Shown: piece by piece, positions 7,501 to 14,481 of the stretch
Layout: every line of letters begins with the position of its first letter
Numbering within the stretch: position 1 is the stretch's first letter
Assembly: GCA_016872875.1 (NCBI GenBank)
Contig: VGYW01000153.1
Span: 1 to 17,796, forward strand
DNA length: 17,796 bases
Direction of reading: 5' to 3'
Source: Planctomycetota bacterium
Lineage (GTDB): Bacteria; Planctomycetota; PUPC01; DSUN01
Program-made: the position numbers and the translations under genes
The notes under the pieces: generated by a model
What the model was told of the DNA's origin: nothing
The model's input: the letters and a program-made list of their open reading frames with translations, nothing else
The model's database searches: none

Positions 7501-8279
7501 ACCTCGGGGAAGGTGTAGCGGACGGCCCCGTCGTCGCGCACCGCGAGCTTCTCGCGCATCCAGTAACCGGCGCCGCGCGCCCGGTAGGCCAGGAGCACCT
7601 GCGGCGGCCGCACGCCGGTCACGGTCGCGTCCACGGTGAACGCCTCCAGTTGCGGGATGGTCCAGCCCGTGTCGGGCTCGTGCAGCGTGATCGTCGTGCG
7701 GTGGGGCCATCGTCGGGACGAGAAGGGGTTGAAGAGCCTCTGGCAGCCGATGGCAAAGTACTGGTGGAGCGGGACCGCCGCGAGAAGGAAGAGCGCGAGC
7801 GCCGCCCCCGCCGCCTTCATCCACCGCCTGACTACATCGCCGCGAACGGTCTCCCACGCCTCTGCCTGCCGGACTGTTGCGGCCAGGTCGCTCGCCGCGC
7901 GTTCCGCAAACTCCGCTCCTCGGGCGCTCCCCAGCTCCGGGATTCCCTCTCGCTGGGCAAGTTGGAGGAGCTCGAGCAGCATCCCTTGCCGGTCGGGCGC
8001 AGCGGAGTCAATGTAGGCGAACACCTCCTCATCGCTCCACCGGCGCCTGAGGGGCGAGAGCAGGGTCCACCAGGCGGCGGCGCCCACCGCGCCCAGGAAG
8101 GCCAGGAGCGCGAGGCAGCGCCACACGGTCGTCAGGTGGAGCCACCAGTCGAGCGCAAACAGGGCAGGCAGCATCACGAGGACCACGACTGCCACGCGGG
8201 CTACGCCGGCCCTGAGGAGCAGGCTCCTGAGCCTGCGGCGGAACCTGGCACACAAGTGTTCGAGCGCGTTCGAGTGCAT
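4590..8279 (-). CDS. Large membrane-anchored coiled-coil protein (DUF4175-like)
   Basis: The product is 1229 residues. ATG 8279 is 7 nt after the stop of the upstream gene and has GAGG at good spacing. Three membrane segments lie at about 26-49, 53-75 and 154-172. Between TM2 and TM3 is a soluble loop starting SDEEVFAYID. After TM3 come beta-rich regions to about residue 500 (for example ITAHYDYPDYAGIPDRAVEGG and PDNPPEVELLAPG), typical of extracytoplasmic Ig-like units. From about 510 to the end the protein is mostly charged helix and probable coiled coil, broken by a Pro/Glu/Thr linker at about 822-852 (VEPEATPETTEVAEGTEATP). The layout fits large DUF4175-like proteins that sit beside BatA/VWA genes; that link rests on family memory. 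The C-terminus is AKEEER-like and hydrophilic. No enzyme motif is seen. I infer a scaffold that spans the envelope. Confidence 0.8.
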   Translation of the reverse strand: MHSNALEHLCARFRRRLRSLLLRAGVARVAVVVLVMLPALFALDWWLHLTTVWRCLALLAFLGAVGAAAWWTLLSPLRRRWSDEEVFAYIDSAAPDRQGMLLELLQLAQREGIPELGSARGAEFAERAASDLAATVRQAEAWETVRGDVVRRWMKAAGAALALFLLAAVPLHQYFAIGCQRLFNPFSSRRWPHRTTITLHEPDTGWTIPQLEAFTVDATVTGVRPPQVLLAYRARGAGYWMREKLAVRDDGAVRYTFPEVREPIDFYVHGGDYTTDTQRIAIIARPYVKKITAHYDYPDYAGIPDRAVEGGQLVGLEGTKVRIAFESSMPLKGARFVLQGKAPEELPLSSETAFEKTLWLSADGSYTIELYERHGFREARPERYEIRVTPDNPPEVELLAPGRNLTSTSRASFQIAFRARDDFGLKRVEFLHQIDAGPPTPLTDRITGPLDPKGKALDARFTWDLRRMDLPKTGLVSYWVKVQDVNPTGRGTVETPKLQIKLVKPSEFHFETFEQAKRIEAEARVAWESQFAAWELGKLWPEKGTGKEDDPVWQELRDKQELAIRAAKAMEGYLHELAEQYEQNDMAREFMAGRLGVVTELLRRVTEKEHPAIESGLRQARPRTDADAATERLHQLRAAALAAFADNQKLALLHIEALVKRLFDWRDLQTTLIRSTLLHEEQGEVLDLTEKIAPKTLGWEIEDLTDAVQDRLLTLGKRQRTLFDVETELERELEFQLHRAELQQRRSILDPLRAAYKGLRENRVNDNLKLAARGIESNQAFQIVNNQKAALHVLSIVKGGLIQAGAKVEPEPPITLAMTPSKVIEVQPKPKVEPEATPETTEVAEGTEATPISPEELLANLPLGSDPVTMAVNVCWEAQDAVLARTRYLAENSAPAEMPRYVRLKQGILLETQGGALKAADLALAAADKATTGPVKQMLAGVKAEFQQSRELIQGMELSGGTQQLQNDSMRTLDDLRRRYIPIEKSVLDAAEENRRRDGADAFNRQYLIRGKDLEGVLGILADLNHAQLCQRDVVRKLARFAKTATGTVAATPLAKIEQANRATAAAEQKQAGELLASVAKRSSALSPEAAPRVQASGVGQLLGLKLAPAADEIQVGARDQALATPLQEAADLISQALTNLKDLLGERVKPALAQAGPEEKPKREITLQEWQKMRSPEVLRERLKADTRLPALVREAMLRALSKDFPPQYRDLLASYFASFLADKEEER

Positions 8280-8286
8280 CGGTTCC

Positions 8287-9465
8287 TCAGCGTTCGTAAA
8301 TCGGCAGGCAGCCCAGGGGCGCCTGGAGGACCATCGCGGCCATCGCCGTGGGGTAGAGCACGTTGTCCGCCTCGTCCCACAGCTCGCCGTCCTTCCGCTG
8401 CATCGCGGCGAGGACCTCCACCGCCTTGCCGAACCACGGCACCCAGTAGCGGTCCCCACAGGTGTACATGGCCAGGCTGGCGTAGAAGATGCCGTAGACG
8501 GCGTAGCGGCGTTGCTTGAGGTCATCCACCGTGTAGCGGCGGTAGTCGTAGGCGATGCGGTCGCGGGCCGAGGGGATGAGCGCGTGGTCTATCTTGCCCT
8601 GGTTGCAGAGCGCGATGACGCCCGTGCCCCCCAGGCTGGGCGATGCCTGGAGCCCCCAGTAGCGGTAGCGGAACGTGCCGTCCGGCATGGCACACGCCTC
8701 CACGTACTTCACCCCGCGGTCAATGGATTCCTGGCGGACGGTGAAGCCGCACTTCTTGGCGGTGCGGAGGACCCAGAGGACGTTGGCCGTGACCGACATG
8801 TCGCTGTCGCCAACATTGCTGACGAGGTAGCGCCAGCCACCGTCCTGGCGCTGGCTCTTCTTGAGGGCCTCCACCGCGTTCGTGAGCACCGTGCGGGTCT
8901 CCGGCTTCCAGGGCATGTCGCCGCTGGCGAACAGGAGGGCCAGGGTCGCAAGCGCGTGCTCGTACATCGGCCCGTGCGGGTTGCAGCCCTTGCCGGCGAT
9001 GACGCCGCTGCCGGCCCGCACGTTGGCGAGGAGGAACTCGAGGCCGCGGTTGAGCGGCTCGCCGAACTGGCCGATGCGCGGCCGGCTCCCCTCGGCCATG
9101 AGCGCCAGGCACGCCAGCGCGGTCACGCCCGTGTTCGAGGGGTAGTCCTTGTCCGACCAGCCGCCGTCGGCGTCCTGGGTGCGAACCAGGTATGCGAGGG
9201 CCTTCTTCGTCATCTCGCGCACCTGTGGCGTGAGAAGCTGCTCGGCCATCCGGCTCCGCTCGGCCGGCCGGGGGAGGACGAGGAACGCTGGGTCCTTGCC
9301 TGGGGAAGTTGGCCCCCGCTTCTTCTCCTGGTCCGCGCGCAACTGCTGCTCGTCGTCCGCCTTCGGTGCCTCGCCGCCGAAGGCGGGCGGCCCGGCTAGC
9401 CCGATCAGCCAGATCAGCCAGATCAGTCGGATCAGTCGGATCGGTCGGATCACAAGAGCGGTCAT
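8287..9465 (-). CDS. Secreted squalene-cyclase / prenyltransferase-repeat protein
   Basis: The product is 392 residues. ATG 9465 is 2 nt after the previous stop; a second ATG at 9483 would add six residues and overlap the upstream gene. Residues 1-30 are an export signal made of a nonamer repeat. From residue 80 on there are alpha-alpha barrel repeats with QW-type motifs: RTQDADGGW (95-103), KSQRQDGGW (203-211), CAMPDGTFRYRYW, and AAMQRKDGELW near the C-terminus. This is the terpene cyclase / prenyltransferase fold (PF13243-type). The DXDDTA catalytic motif of hopene cyclases is absent; the matching place reads DSDMSVTA. I therefore regard it as a secreted fold-relative and not a hopanoid synthase. 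Such proteins commonly lie next to VWA/BatA genes in planctomycete-like genomes, and the context points to the same complex. Confidence 0.85.
   Translation of the reverse strand: MTALVIRPIRLIRLIWLIWLIGLAGPPAFGGEAPKADDEQQLRADQEKKRGPTSPGKDPAFLVLPRPAERSRMAEQLLTPQVREMTKKALAYLVRTQDADGGWSDKDYPSNTGVTALACLALMAEGSRPRIGQFGEPLNRGLEFLLANVRAGSGVIAGKGCNPHGPMYEHALATLALLFASGDMPWKPETRTVLTNAVEALKKSQRQDGGWRYLVSNVGDSDMSVTANVLWVLRTAKKCGFTVRQESIDRGVKYVEACAMPDGTFRYRYWGLQASPSLGGTGVIALCNQGKIDHALIPSARDRIAYDYRRYTVDDLKQRRYAVYGIFYASLAMYTCGDRYWVPWFGKAVEVLAAMQRKDGELWDEADNVLYPTAMAAMVLQAPLGCLPIYER
9403..9452. repeat. Nonamer tandem repeat encoding a signal peptide core
   Basis: Five 9-bp units begin at 9403, 9412, 9421, 9430 and 9439 (two GATCAGCCA, two GATCAGTCG, one GATCGGTCG), then a partial sixth. 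Read on the - strand they give the alternating PIRLIRLIWLIWLIGL segment of the squalene-cyclase-like protein. The unit length is a multiple of 3, so copy number can change without a frameshift. Confidence 0.88.
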
Positions 9466-9467
9466 TT

Positions 9468-11783
9468 TCACAGCAGCCCCCATAGCTTTCTGAGGGACCA
9501 CTCGCCCCCGATGAGGGCGAGAAAGAGGATAAGGAAGATCGAGCCATCCCACACTTCCACGAGGATTTCTTCGCTGAGAACCTGCGGATCGGTGGGGATA
9601 GCTTTCACCAGGCGGTCCAGCTCGCCCATGTTCCGGTAGTCGATATACACCCCTTTGGTCTGGCCGGCGAGGGCCTTCATGGCGGCAAGATCGGCGCTGG
9701 TCTCGCGGGCCTCGAGCGACTGCATCCTGACCTGGAAGGTGTGCTTGACGTCGAAGAGCGGCTTGGCCTCGCTGCTGGCGCCGGGTGCGGCCTGCTTGGC
9801 GGCAACGAGCATGCTGCCGACCCGCCGGGCGCGGTAGGCGCCCAGGTAGAGCATCTCGCCGGCAGGGTCGGGGCGCAGCGGCACCATCTGCACCTCCTTG
9901 GCGGGACTGGTCACTGAGGCATAGAGCTGCTGGCCCTCCAGTTGGGCCATCAGTGCGGGGTCGAGGATTCGCAGGCGGAGCTGGGCCTCCTCGCCCGGGG
10001 CGTAGCTGGCGCGGTCGGTGTTGAGGGCCACCTGCGACTGTGTGCCGCGCAGGCGCGTCTCGCCCAGGTAGCGGATGACATCGGTCCAGAAGCGGTCGTA
10101 GTCGTAGCTCTCGTAAGGATAGCGCCAGAGCCAGAGGCTGTCGAGGCCCGAGTAGAAGACGGCGCCCTCGAAGTAGCGGTGGATGGCCATCAGGCAGGCC
10201 CGTTCCGCAGGGCTGCTGCCGGACCGCTCCAGGAGGGAGATCGAGCGCGGCTTGACCTGCTTGACCGGGTGGTGCCAATAGAGCTTGGGGAAGGTCGCCC
10301 ACACCGCCTCGTTGGCCCGGTCGTCGCGCTCCAGCCGCATCAGGGGGTGGCCGCGGCCCTTCGGAGTCCGCTCGGAGGCGAACGGCTGGCTGAAGACCTG
10401 GAAGTAGTCGGGAAGGTCGTTCTTGTCTATCTCCACGGGGAGGAGTTCCCGAATCTTGACGGCGTGGACCTGGATGAGCTTGGCGAGGCCGTGGTTGCGG
10501 CCGGCGATGACCATCAGCCCGCCGCCCGTGCGCACCATGTTCTCCATCTCCGCCACCTGCTGCGTCGTGATCTTGTTCGGGTCCGGGTCGAACAGCACCA
10601 CCACGTCGTACTTCTTCCAGTCCTCGATTGACCGTGGGAGGCGCTCGATGGAGACGTTGCCCTGCTGGGTGTAATCAATGTCGGCGCACTGGAGATAGGT
10701 CGCCAGCTCGACCACCGGGTCGCGGAGGAGCGCCGGCACCAGGTAGAAGTACTCGCGGCTGGGGTTCCCCGCGATGAGGAGCACGCGAAGCGTCCGCTTC
10801 ACGACCTTCACGTGGACCGTGGCCTCGTTGTTCTCCGTGTTCACCTCGTCGTCATACTGAGGCAGGACGAGTCGGAACTCGCGGGTGCCCTCGGCCTCCG
10901 CGATGGTGGCGATAGTGACCTGGCTCTCGCCGCGCGGGAGGACCAGGGCCTTCTCGTTCACCTTCTGCCCTTCCTCGAGGAGGGTCAGCTTCGTGGCGAG
11001 CGGGGCGCTGATCTGGTTCGTGATCTTCAGGCGGAAGCTCAACACGTCGCCCAGGCTGACCTCCGGCTCGGCGACCACCTCGTCAATCCGCAGGTCACGC
11101 AGCGGGAACTCGGAGCCGAAGGCCACGGTGTGGACCGGCACCCTGGCGTCGGTCGCCTGAGCGCCCGCGTCGTCCAGCCGCCGCCCGCCCGTCTGGCGGC
11201 CGTCGCTGAGCACCACGATGCCCGATAGCTTGTCCCCCGCCATATCCCGCAGAGCATCCTGGATTGCATCGCCGATGTTGGTGGACTCTCCGGTGGGTGC
11301 GGCGCCGTAGTCGGCGGGCGGGACGCTTGCCGCCTCAGGCGCGAGCTCGCGGACCAGCTTGAGGACATCCGAGAATGTCAGCAGCCTCACGCGGTGCGTG
11401 CGCGCGAGTTGCTCCTGGAGCTTCTGGGCGATTGTCTGGGCCGTGTCGTAGCGGCGCCGCTGGGTCTTGGGGCTGGCCTGGACGAGTGGGTTGTCGCGGC
11501 AGTCAGGGAAGACCATGCTGCCCGATTCATCCACGAGGATCGGCACCACGGGCAGCCTGCGCTCGCGCCGCACCATCGTCAGCGCCGGCCGCGCCAGGGC
11601 CAGCAGAGCCAGCACGGCCACTGCGATGCGCAGCGTCCTGAGCACCCGCTGCTGGCGGCGCGTGAGCGCCCGCGCCGTCGCCGCCTCCTGCCGGTAGAGC
11701 CAGGCGTAGAATGCGCTCAAACCCGCTGCGACGAGAACGAGCAGGAGAACGACGCCGTGTGAGGTGAGGATTGTGGGTGTCAT
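9468..11783 (-). CDS. VWA protein with glutamine-amidotransferase-like region
   Basis: The product is 771 residues. Two membrane segments lie at about 8-30 and 51-67, and a third at the extreme C-terminus (SIFLILFLALIGG). A VWA domain begins at about 78 with a complete MIDAS: DESGS at 85-89, a Thr in TGESTNIGDA (about 165) and Asp in VVLSDGRQTGG (about 191). VWA domains bind metal and protein partners. From about 328 to 520 there is an alpha/beta region (TLRVLLIAGNPSREYFYL, VVVLFDPDPNKITTQQ, GGGLMVIAG) resembling the class I glutamine amidotransferase-like fold found in BatA-type proteins, with no clear Cys nucleophile, so probably structural. A beta-rich part follows. ATG 11783 is 25 nt after the upstream stop. 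The gap holds a repeat and no Shine-Dalgarno sequence is seen, so translation start may be weak. It belongs to the operon. Confidence 0.88.
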   Translation of the reverse strand: MTPTILTSHGVVLLLVLVAAGLSAFYAWLYRQEAATARALTRRQQRVLRTLRIAVAVLALLALARPALTMVRRERRLPVVPILVDESGSMVFPDCRDNPLVQASPKTQRRRYDTAQTIAQKLQEQLARTHRVRLLTFSDVLKLVRELAPEAASVPPADYGAAPTGESTNIGDAIQDALRDMAGDKLSGIVVLSDGRQTGGRRLDDAGAQATDARVPVHTVAFGSEFPLRDLRIDEVVAEPEVSLGDVLSFRLKITNQISAPLATKLTLLEEGQKVNEKALVLPRGESQVTIATIAEAEGTREFRLVLPQYDDEVNTENNEATVHVKVVKRTLRVLLIAGNPSREYFYLVPALLRDPVVELATYLQCADIDYTQQGNVSIERLPRSIEDWKKYDVVVLFDPDPNKITTQQVAEMENMVRTGGGLMVIAGRNHGLAKLIQVHAVKIRELLPVEIDKNDLPDYFQVFSQPFASERTPKGRGHPLMRLERDDRANEAVWATFPKLYWHHPVKQVKPRSISLLERSGSSPAERACLMAIHRYFEGAVFYSGLDSLWLWRYPYESYDYDRFWTDVIRYLGETRLRGTQSQVALNTDRASYAPGEEAQLRLRILDPALMAQLEGQQLYASVTSPAKEVQMVPLRPDPAGEMLYLGAYRARRVGSMLVAAKQAAPGASSEAKPLFDVKHTFQVRMQSLEARETSADLAAMKALAGQTKGVYIDYRNMGELDRLVKAIPTDPQVLSEEILVEVWDGSIFLILFLALIGGEWSLRKLWGLL

Positions 11784-11789
11784 TCGGGT

Positions 11790-11825
11790 TTCAATCAGCA
11801 ATCAGAAATCAGAAATCAGAGATTG
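11790..11825. repeat. Heptamer-type repeat spanning a stop codon and intergenic gap
   Basis: AATCAGCAATCAGAAATCAG-like sequence runs across the end of the BatA-like gene. It supplies that gene's last residues (ISDF) and TGA stop at 11809-11811. It also fills the region where the next gene's ribosome binding site should be. It is the same family as the three copies inside the BatA-like gene. Confidence 0.8.
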
Positions 11826-14067
11826 AGCCTCTCCTGCGCCGTCCGAAGCGGACGGCCAGGACCGACTCGGTCGCCAGCACCGCGGCCAGCAGCCAGAGCA
11901 CCTCGGGGGCCAGCTCGGTCACGGCGTGGAGCCTGGCCGCGAACTCCTCAAGCGGCACCTCAGGTCCCAGGGTGTGGGCGGCGCCTCCGTGCCCCGCGGG
12001 GCGCAGAGGCCCCGCCCACACCTCGTCTGCCGAGAGGCGGCTCAGGTCGCCCTCCTGGGGCAGTTGGTTCACCACGAACCGCAGGCGGGGCAGGGCCTCG
12101 GGCGGCGCATACACAATCTCGTAGAGGCCCTGCTGCTGGGTGCCGGCGAACGCCATCACCCAGGCATCCTTGCGGTCCGCCCGTGGACGTGGGATCACGC
12201 GCTCGCGCCGGCCATCGGGGTGCCTCAGCATCAGGTGCTGGGTGGAGACGAACACCGGCGACTCGAACCTGTCGCCCACGTTGAGGTTCACGCCGGCATC
12301 CGGGCTGCCGACCAGGTATCGCAGGAGCTCCTGGACCAGGATCGGGAACTCGGCGGTGGCCGGGAGCCGCGTCCATTCCACCCCGGCCGTGGTGTTGGCC
12401 AGGAGCACCTTTCCGCGCCCGAAGCCCTTCTCTACCAGCGCCGGCGCGCCATTCGAGAGCGCGAGCACCACCCGCGCGCCCGCTTGAGGCTCGGCCTCCA
12501 TATGGTTGAGGAACCTGGCGTCGGGATTCGTGGTTGCGGATTGGAGATTGCTGATTTCAGACTGGAATCCGAGATCCGAAATCCGGAATCCGAAATCGCC
12601 GGCCTCGGCCTTTGGCGAGGCCAGGCGGCAGGGCAACAGCCCGTTCCCATCCTTGAGGAGGAGCTTGTTGTACTGGTAGACGTTCACCCGCGGGCCGAGG
12701 AAGAGCCACAGGGCGCCGCCGTCGGCCACGTAGCCCTCCAGCTTCGCGGCCAGGGCCTCGCTGAGCGCACCCGTGTCGCACAGGACAATCGCCCCGTACC
12801 TCTCGACGTTTTCGTAGTCGGCCTGCGAAGGGTGTATCACCCTTGCGGCGAAGCGCGAGACCCGCTCCATCCCCGGAGGGCTCGGCGGCGCGATGGCACG
12901 GACGAGGTAGGAAGATTGCTGATTGCTGATTGCTGATTGCTGATTGGGACCCGACGCCGCCACGGGCGCGCTTTCGTCGAGGACCAGGACCTCGACGTTC
13001 TCAGGTACAGTCACCAAGCACAGGCGTCGGTTGTCCACGCGGTGCTCATCGCCCTCCACCACGGCCTCGATGAGGTGCTCGCCAGGCTTGGCGAAGCGGT
13101 GCTCGAAGACCAGAGGCGGAGGGGGATTGCTGATTGCTGATTGCTGATTGCTGATTGAAATCGGCAATCCGAAATCCGAAATCCGCAATTCTCGGACGCC
13201 TTTCTTCACGCCATCCACGAGGAAGGTGACGGTGGCTGGTGGCACAGGCATCTTGCCTGTGGCTGGCGGCGTCCCCCAGAAATCCACCTGGGCGCGGAAG
13301 CGGACGGGCAGCCCCGTGGAGAGCAGCCACTCCTCGGGCCGAAGCTCGGTGAGCATGTAGTTGAACTTCGGCTCGCCGCCCACGTCCACCAGGAATATCT
13401 CGCACCTGGCCGCCAGCTTCCTCGCAAGCTCCGCCGCCTCAGTGGTGGCCCTCCCTTCACGCGCCCAGGTGTACTTCTGGAGATCAGAGAAGAGGTAGGC
13501 CTCGGGCTGGCCGGCCTCCGCATCGTCCACGCACTCAATCAGTCTGCGGATGCCCTCGCCGATGGGCGCCGCCCCCGAGCCCGCCCTCAGCCCCTCGATG
13601 CGTGCCGCGGCTGTGTGGAGGTCAGTCTCCTTCTCAATCAGCGTCTCCGCCCCGTCGCCGAGGCGGACCACCGTGACGCGAGTCTCCTTGGGCAGCTCGC
13701 GCACCATCGCCGCCGCCCGCTTCTGAGCCAGGCCGAAGGCGGTGGTCACGCCCACCTGCTGGTTCATGCTCGCCGTGGCGTCGAGCAGGACTGCCACGTG
13801 CCGCCGCCTCGCCCCGCCCACGAGGCCGTGCTGGATGAGCGGCCGCGCGATGGCCAGCACCAGCAGGAAGATGCCCAGCATCCGCAAAGCCAGCAGGATG
13901 CGGTCCTGGCGGCGAATCTTCTCCTGCTCCTTCGTGCGGAGCAGGAACCGAATCGTCGGCAGTTCCACCTGCCGCCTGCGGCGTCGGAACAGCCACTCGA
14001 TGATCAGCGGCAGGGTGACCGCCGCCATCGCGGCCAGCATCCACGGATTGACGAAGAAAGACCCCAT
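11809..14067 (-). CDS. BatA-like membrane protein with VWA domain
   Basis: The product is 752 residues. ATG 14067 has AGGA 7 nt upstream; GTG 14091 is a weaker alternative. The N-terminus, MGSFFVNPWMLAAMAAVTLP followed by a hydrophobic stretch and FRRRRRQVELPTIRFLL, is the classic BatA domain, with membrane segments at about 9-27 and 56-77. A VWA domain follows with MIDAS DATAS at 96-100, a Thr in place of the first Ser. Later regions are beta-rich, include an amidotransferase-like stretch (GAIVLCDTGALSEALAAKLEGYV), and end with a membrane segment at about 722-745 plus an Arg-rich tail. Bat proteins were linked to aerotolerance and envelope stress in other bacteria; the role here is inferred. 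The frame contains four repeat inserts (about residues 269-275, 293-314, 374-385, 490-514) and its stop lies in a fifth. It is the first gene of the operon. Confidence 0.88.
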   Translation of the reverse strand: MGSFFVNPWMLAAMAAVTLPLIIEWLFRRRRRQVELPTIRFLLRTKEQEKIRRQDRILLALRMLGIFLLVLAIARPLIQHGLVGGARRRHVAVLLDATASMNQQVGVTTAFGLAQKRAAAMVRELPKETRVTVVRLGDGAETLIEKETDLHTAAARIEGLRAGSGAAPIGEGIRRLIECVDDAEAGQPEAYLFSDLQKYTWAREGRATTEAAELARKLAARCEIFLVDVGGEPKFNYMLTELRPEEWLLSTGLPVRFRAQVDFWGTPPATGKMPVPPATVTFLVDGVKKGVRELRISDFGLPISISNQQSAISNPPPPLVFEHRFAKPGEHLIEAVVEGDEHRVDNRRLCLVTVPENVEVLVLDESAPVAASGPNQQSAISNQQSSYLVRAIAPPSPPGMERVSRFAARVIHPSQADYENVERYGAIVLCDTGALSEALAAKLEGYVADGGALWLFLGPRVNVYQYNKLLLKDGNGLLPCRLASPKAEAGDFGFRISDLGFQSEISNLQSATTNPDARFLNHMEAEPQAGARVVLALSNGAPALVEKGFGRGKVLLANTTAGVEWTRLPATAEFPILVQELLRYLVGSPDAGVNLNVGDRFESPVFVSTQHLMLRHPDGRRERVIPRPRADRKDAWVMAFAGTQQQGLYEIVYAPPEALPRLRFVVNQLPQEGDLSRLSADEVWAGPLRPAGHGGAAHTLGPEVPLEEFAARLHAVTELAPEVLWLLAAVLATESVLAVRFGRRRRGSISDF
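12524..12598. repeat. ATCCGAAATCC-type repeat in-frame in the BatA-like gene
   Basis: The stretch mixes GATTGGAGATTGCTGATT and GAATCCGAGATCCGAAATCC units. It is AT-richer than the surrounding gene. Read on the - strand it gives the segment GFRISDLGFQSEISNLQSA, typical of this repeat family, between residues that look native (SPKAEAG and PDARFLNH). Confidence 0.8.
12914..12946. repeat. GATTGCT heptamer tandem repeat in-frame in the BatA-like gene
   Basis: Four exact GATTGCT units start at 12914, followed by GATTG. On the - strand they encode NQQSAISNQQS, inserted between AASG and YLVRAI. The frame stays open although the unit is 7 bp long. Confidence 0.9.
13125..13189. repeat. Heptamer plus ATCCGAA repeat in-frame in the BatA-like gene
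   Basis: Four GATTGCT units from 13125 are followed by GATTGAAATCGG and three CAATCCGAAATCCG-like units. On the - strand this gives LRISDFGLPISISNQQSAISN. It lies in a linker between a beta-rich region and a strand beginning PPPPLVFEH. Confidence 0.88.
13243..13261. repeat. 19-bp palindromic repeat in-frame in the BatA-like gene
   Basis: CACAGGCATCTTGCCTGTG has perfect 8-bp arms and a 3-nt loop. It encodes TGKMPVP on the - strand, in a linker after the VWA domain. It is a sister of the palindrome at 129-147: the CACAGGC/GCCTGTG arms are shared and the centre differs. Confidence 0.8.
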
Positions 14068-14102
14068 CAAATCATCCTGCCCGGACTCCACGCCCGGCCC
14101 GG

Positions 14103-14132
14103 ATTATACCTGCCTCTTCCCATCGCATGCAA
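14103..14132 (-). promoter_or_regulatory. Probable promoter of the six-gene operon
   Basis: On the - strand, TTGCAT (14132-14127) and a perfect TATAAT (14108-14103) are separated by 18 bp. Transcription would start near 14096, about 28 nt before the BatA-like start codon. The -35 box is poor and the -10 box perfect. The two palindromes at 14137-14265 lie directly upstream. Confidence 0.5.
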
Positions 14133-14136
14133 GTGG

Positions 14137-14183
14137 CCCATACTGTGTCAACCCCGCGCCCCTGACAGTTGACACACTATGGG
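14137..14183. repeat. 47-bp palindromic unit 1 upstream of the operon
   Basis: CCCATACTGTGTCAAC and GTTGACACACTATGGG form 16-bp inverted arms with one mismatch around a CCCGCGCCCCTGACA-type centre. The sequence is closely matched by unit 2 at 14221-14265, in the same orientation. It may be a regulator-binding site, a dispersed repeat, or both. Confidence 0.75.
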
Positions 14184-14220
14184 CGTTCTGGCGATCCGGA
14201 CGCATCCGGGGCCGTTTCCT

Positions 14221-14265
14221 CCCATAGTGTATCAACTGCGCCCCTGATGTTTGACACACTATGGG
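14221..14265. repeat. 45-bp palindromic unit 2 upstream of the operon
   Basis: CCCATAGTGTATCAAC pairs with GTTTGACACACTATGGG (with small mismatches) around TGCGCCCCTGAT. It shares the GCGCCCCTGA centre and TTGACACACTATGGG arm with unit 1. The two units are 37 bp apart. Confidence 0.75.
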
Positions 14266-14481
14266 TGGCCTTGCGCCCCGGGCGAAGCGCTGGAGCGGAC
14301 GCGTTCGCGGCCTCGATGCGTAGAATCCGCGATTCTCCCCTTGATTTCCAAGTCAAGTGTTCCGTTTGGCTTACGTCGCGCCGCCACCACTCATCTGTGT
14401 GGCTCTCCTGGGCAGGGGAAGGGTGGCAAGGGAATCAAGAGACCGCCACTTCGGTAGAAGTGCGGGTCAGCGGTCAGAGAG
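14266..14481. other. Non-coding stretch, nothing clear seen
   Basis: Between the second palindrome and the tRNA there is no convincing reading frame or RNA gene. A weak 6-bp hairpin (CACTTC-GGTA-GAAGTG, 14447-14462) lies just after the 3' end of the tRNA on the - strand. It could help end the tRNA transcript, but it has no T-tract. Confidence 0.4.

Noticed and set aside
8280..8525. N-terminal extension of the large membrane protein
   Set aside because: It lies antisense-like over the previous gene's end, while ATG 8279 has a ribosome binding site just after the upstream stop.
8287..9465. Functional squalene-hopene cyclase
   Set aside because: The DXDDTA catalytic motif is missing, the protein is only about 390 residues, and it carries an export signal.
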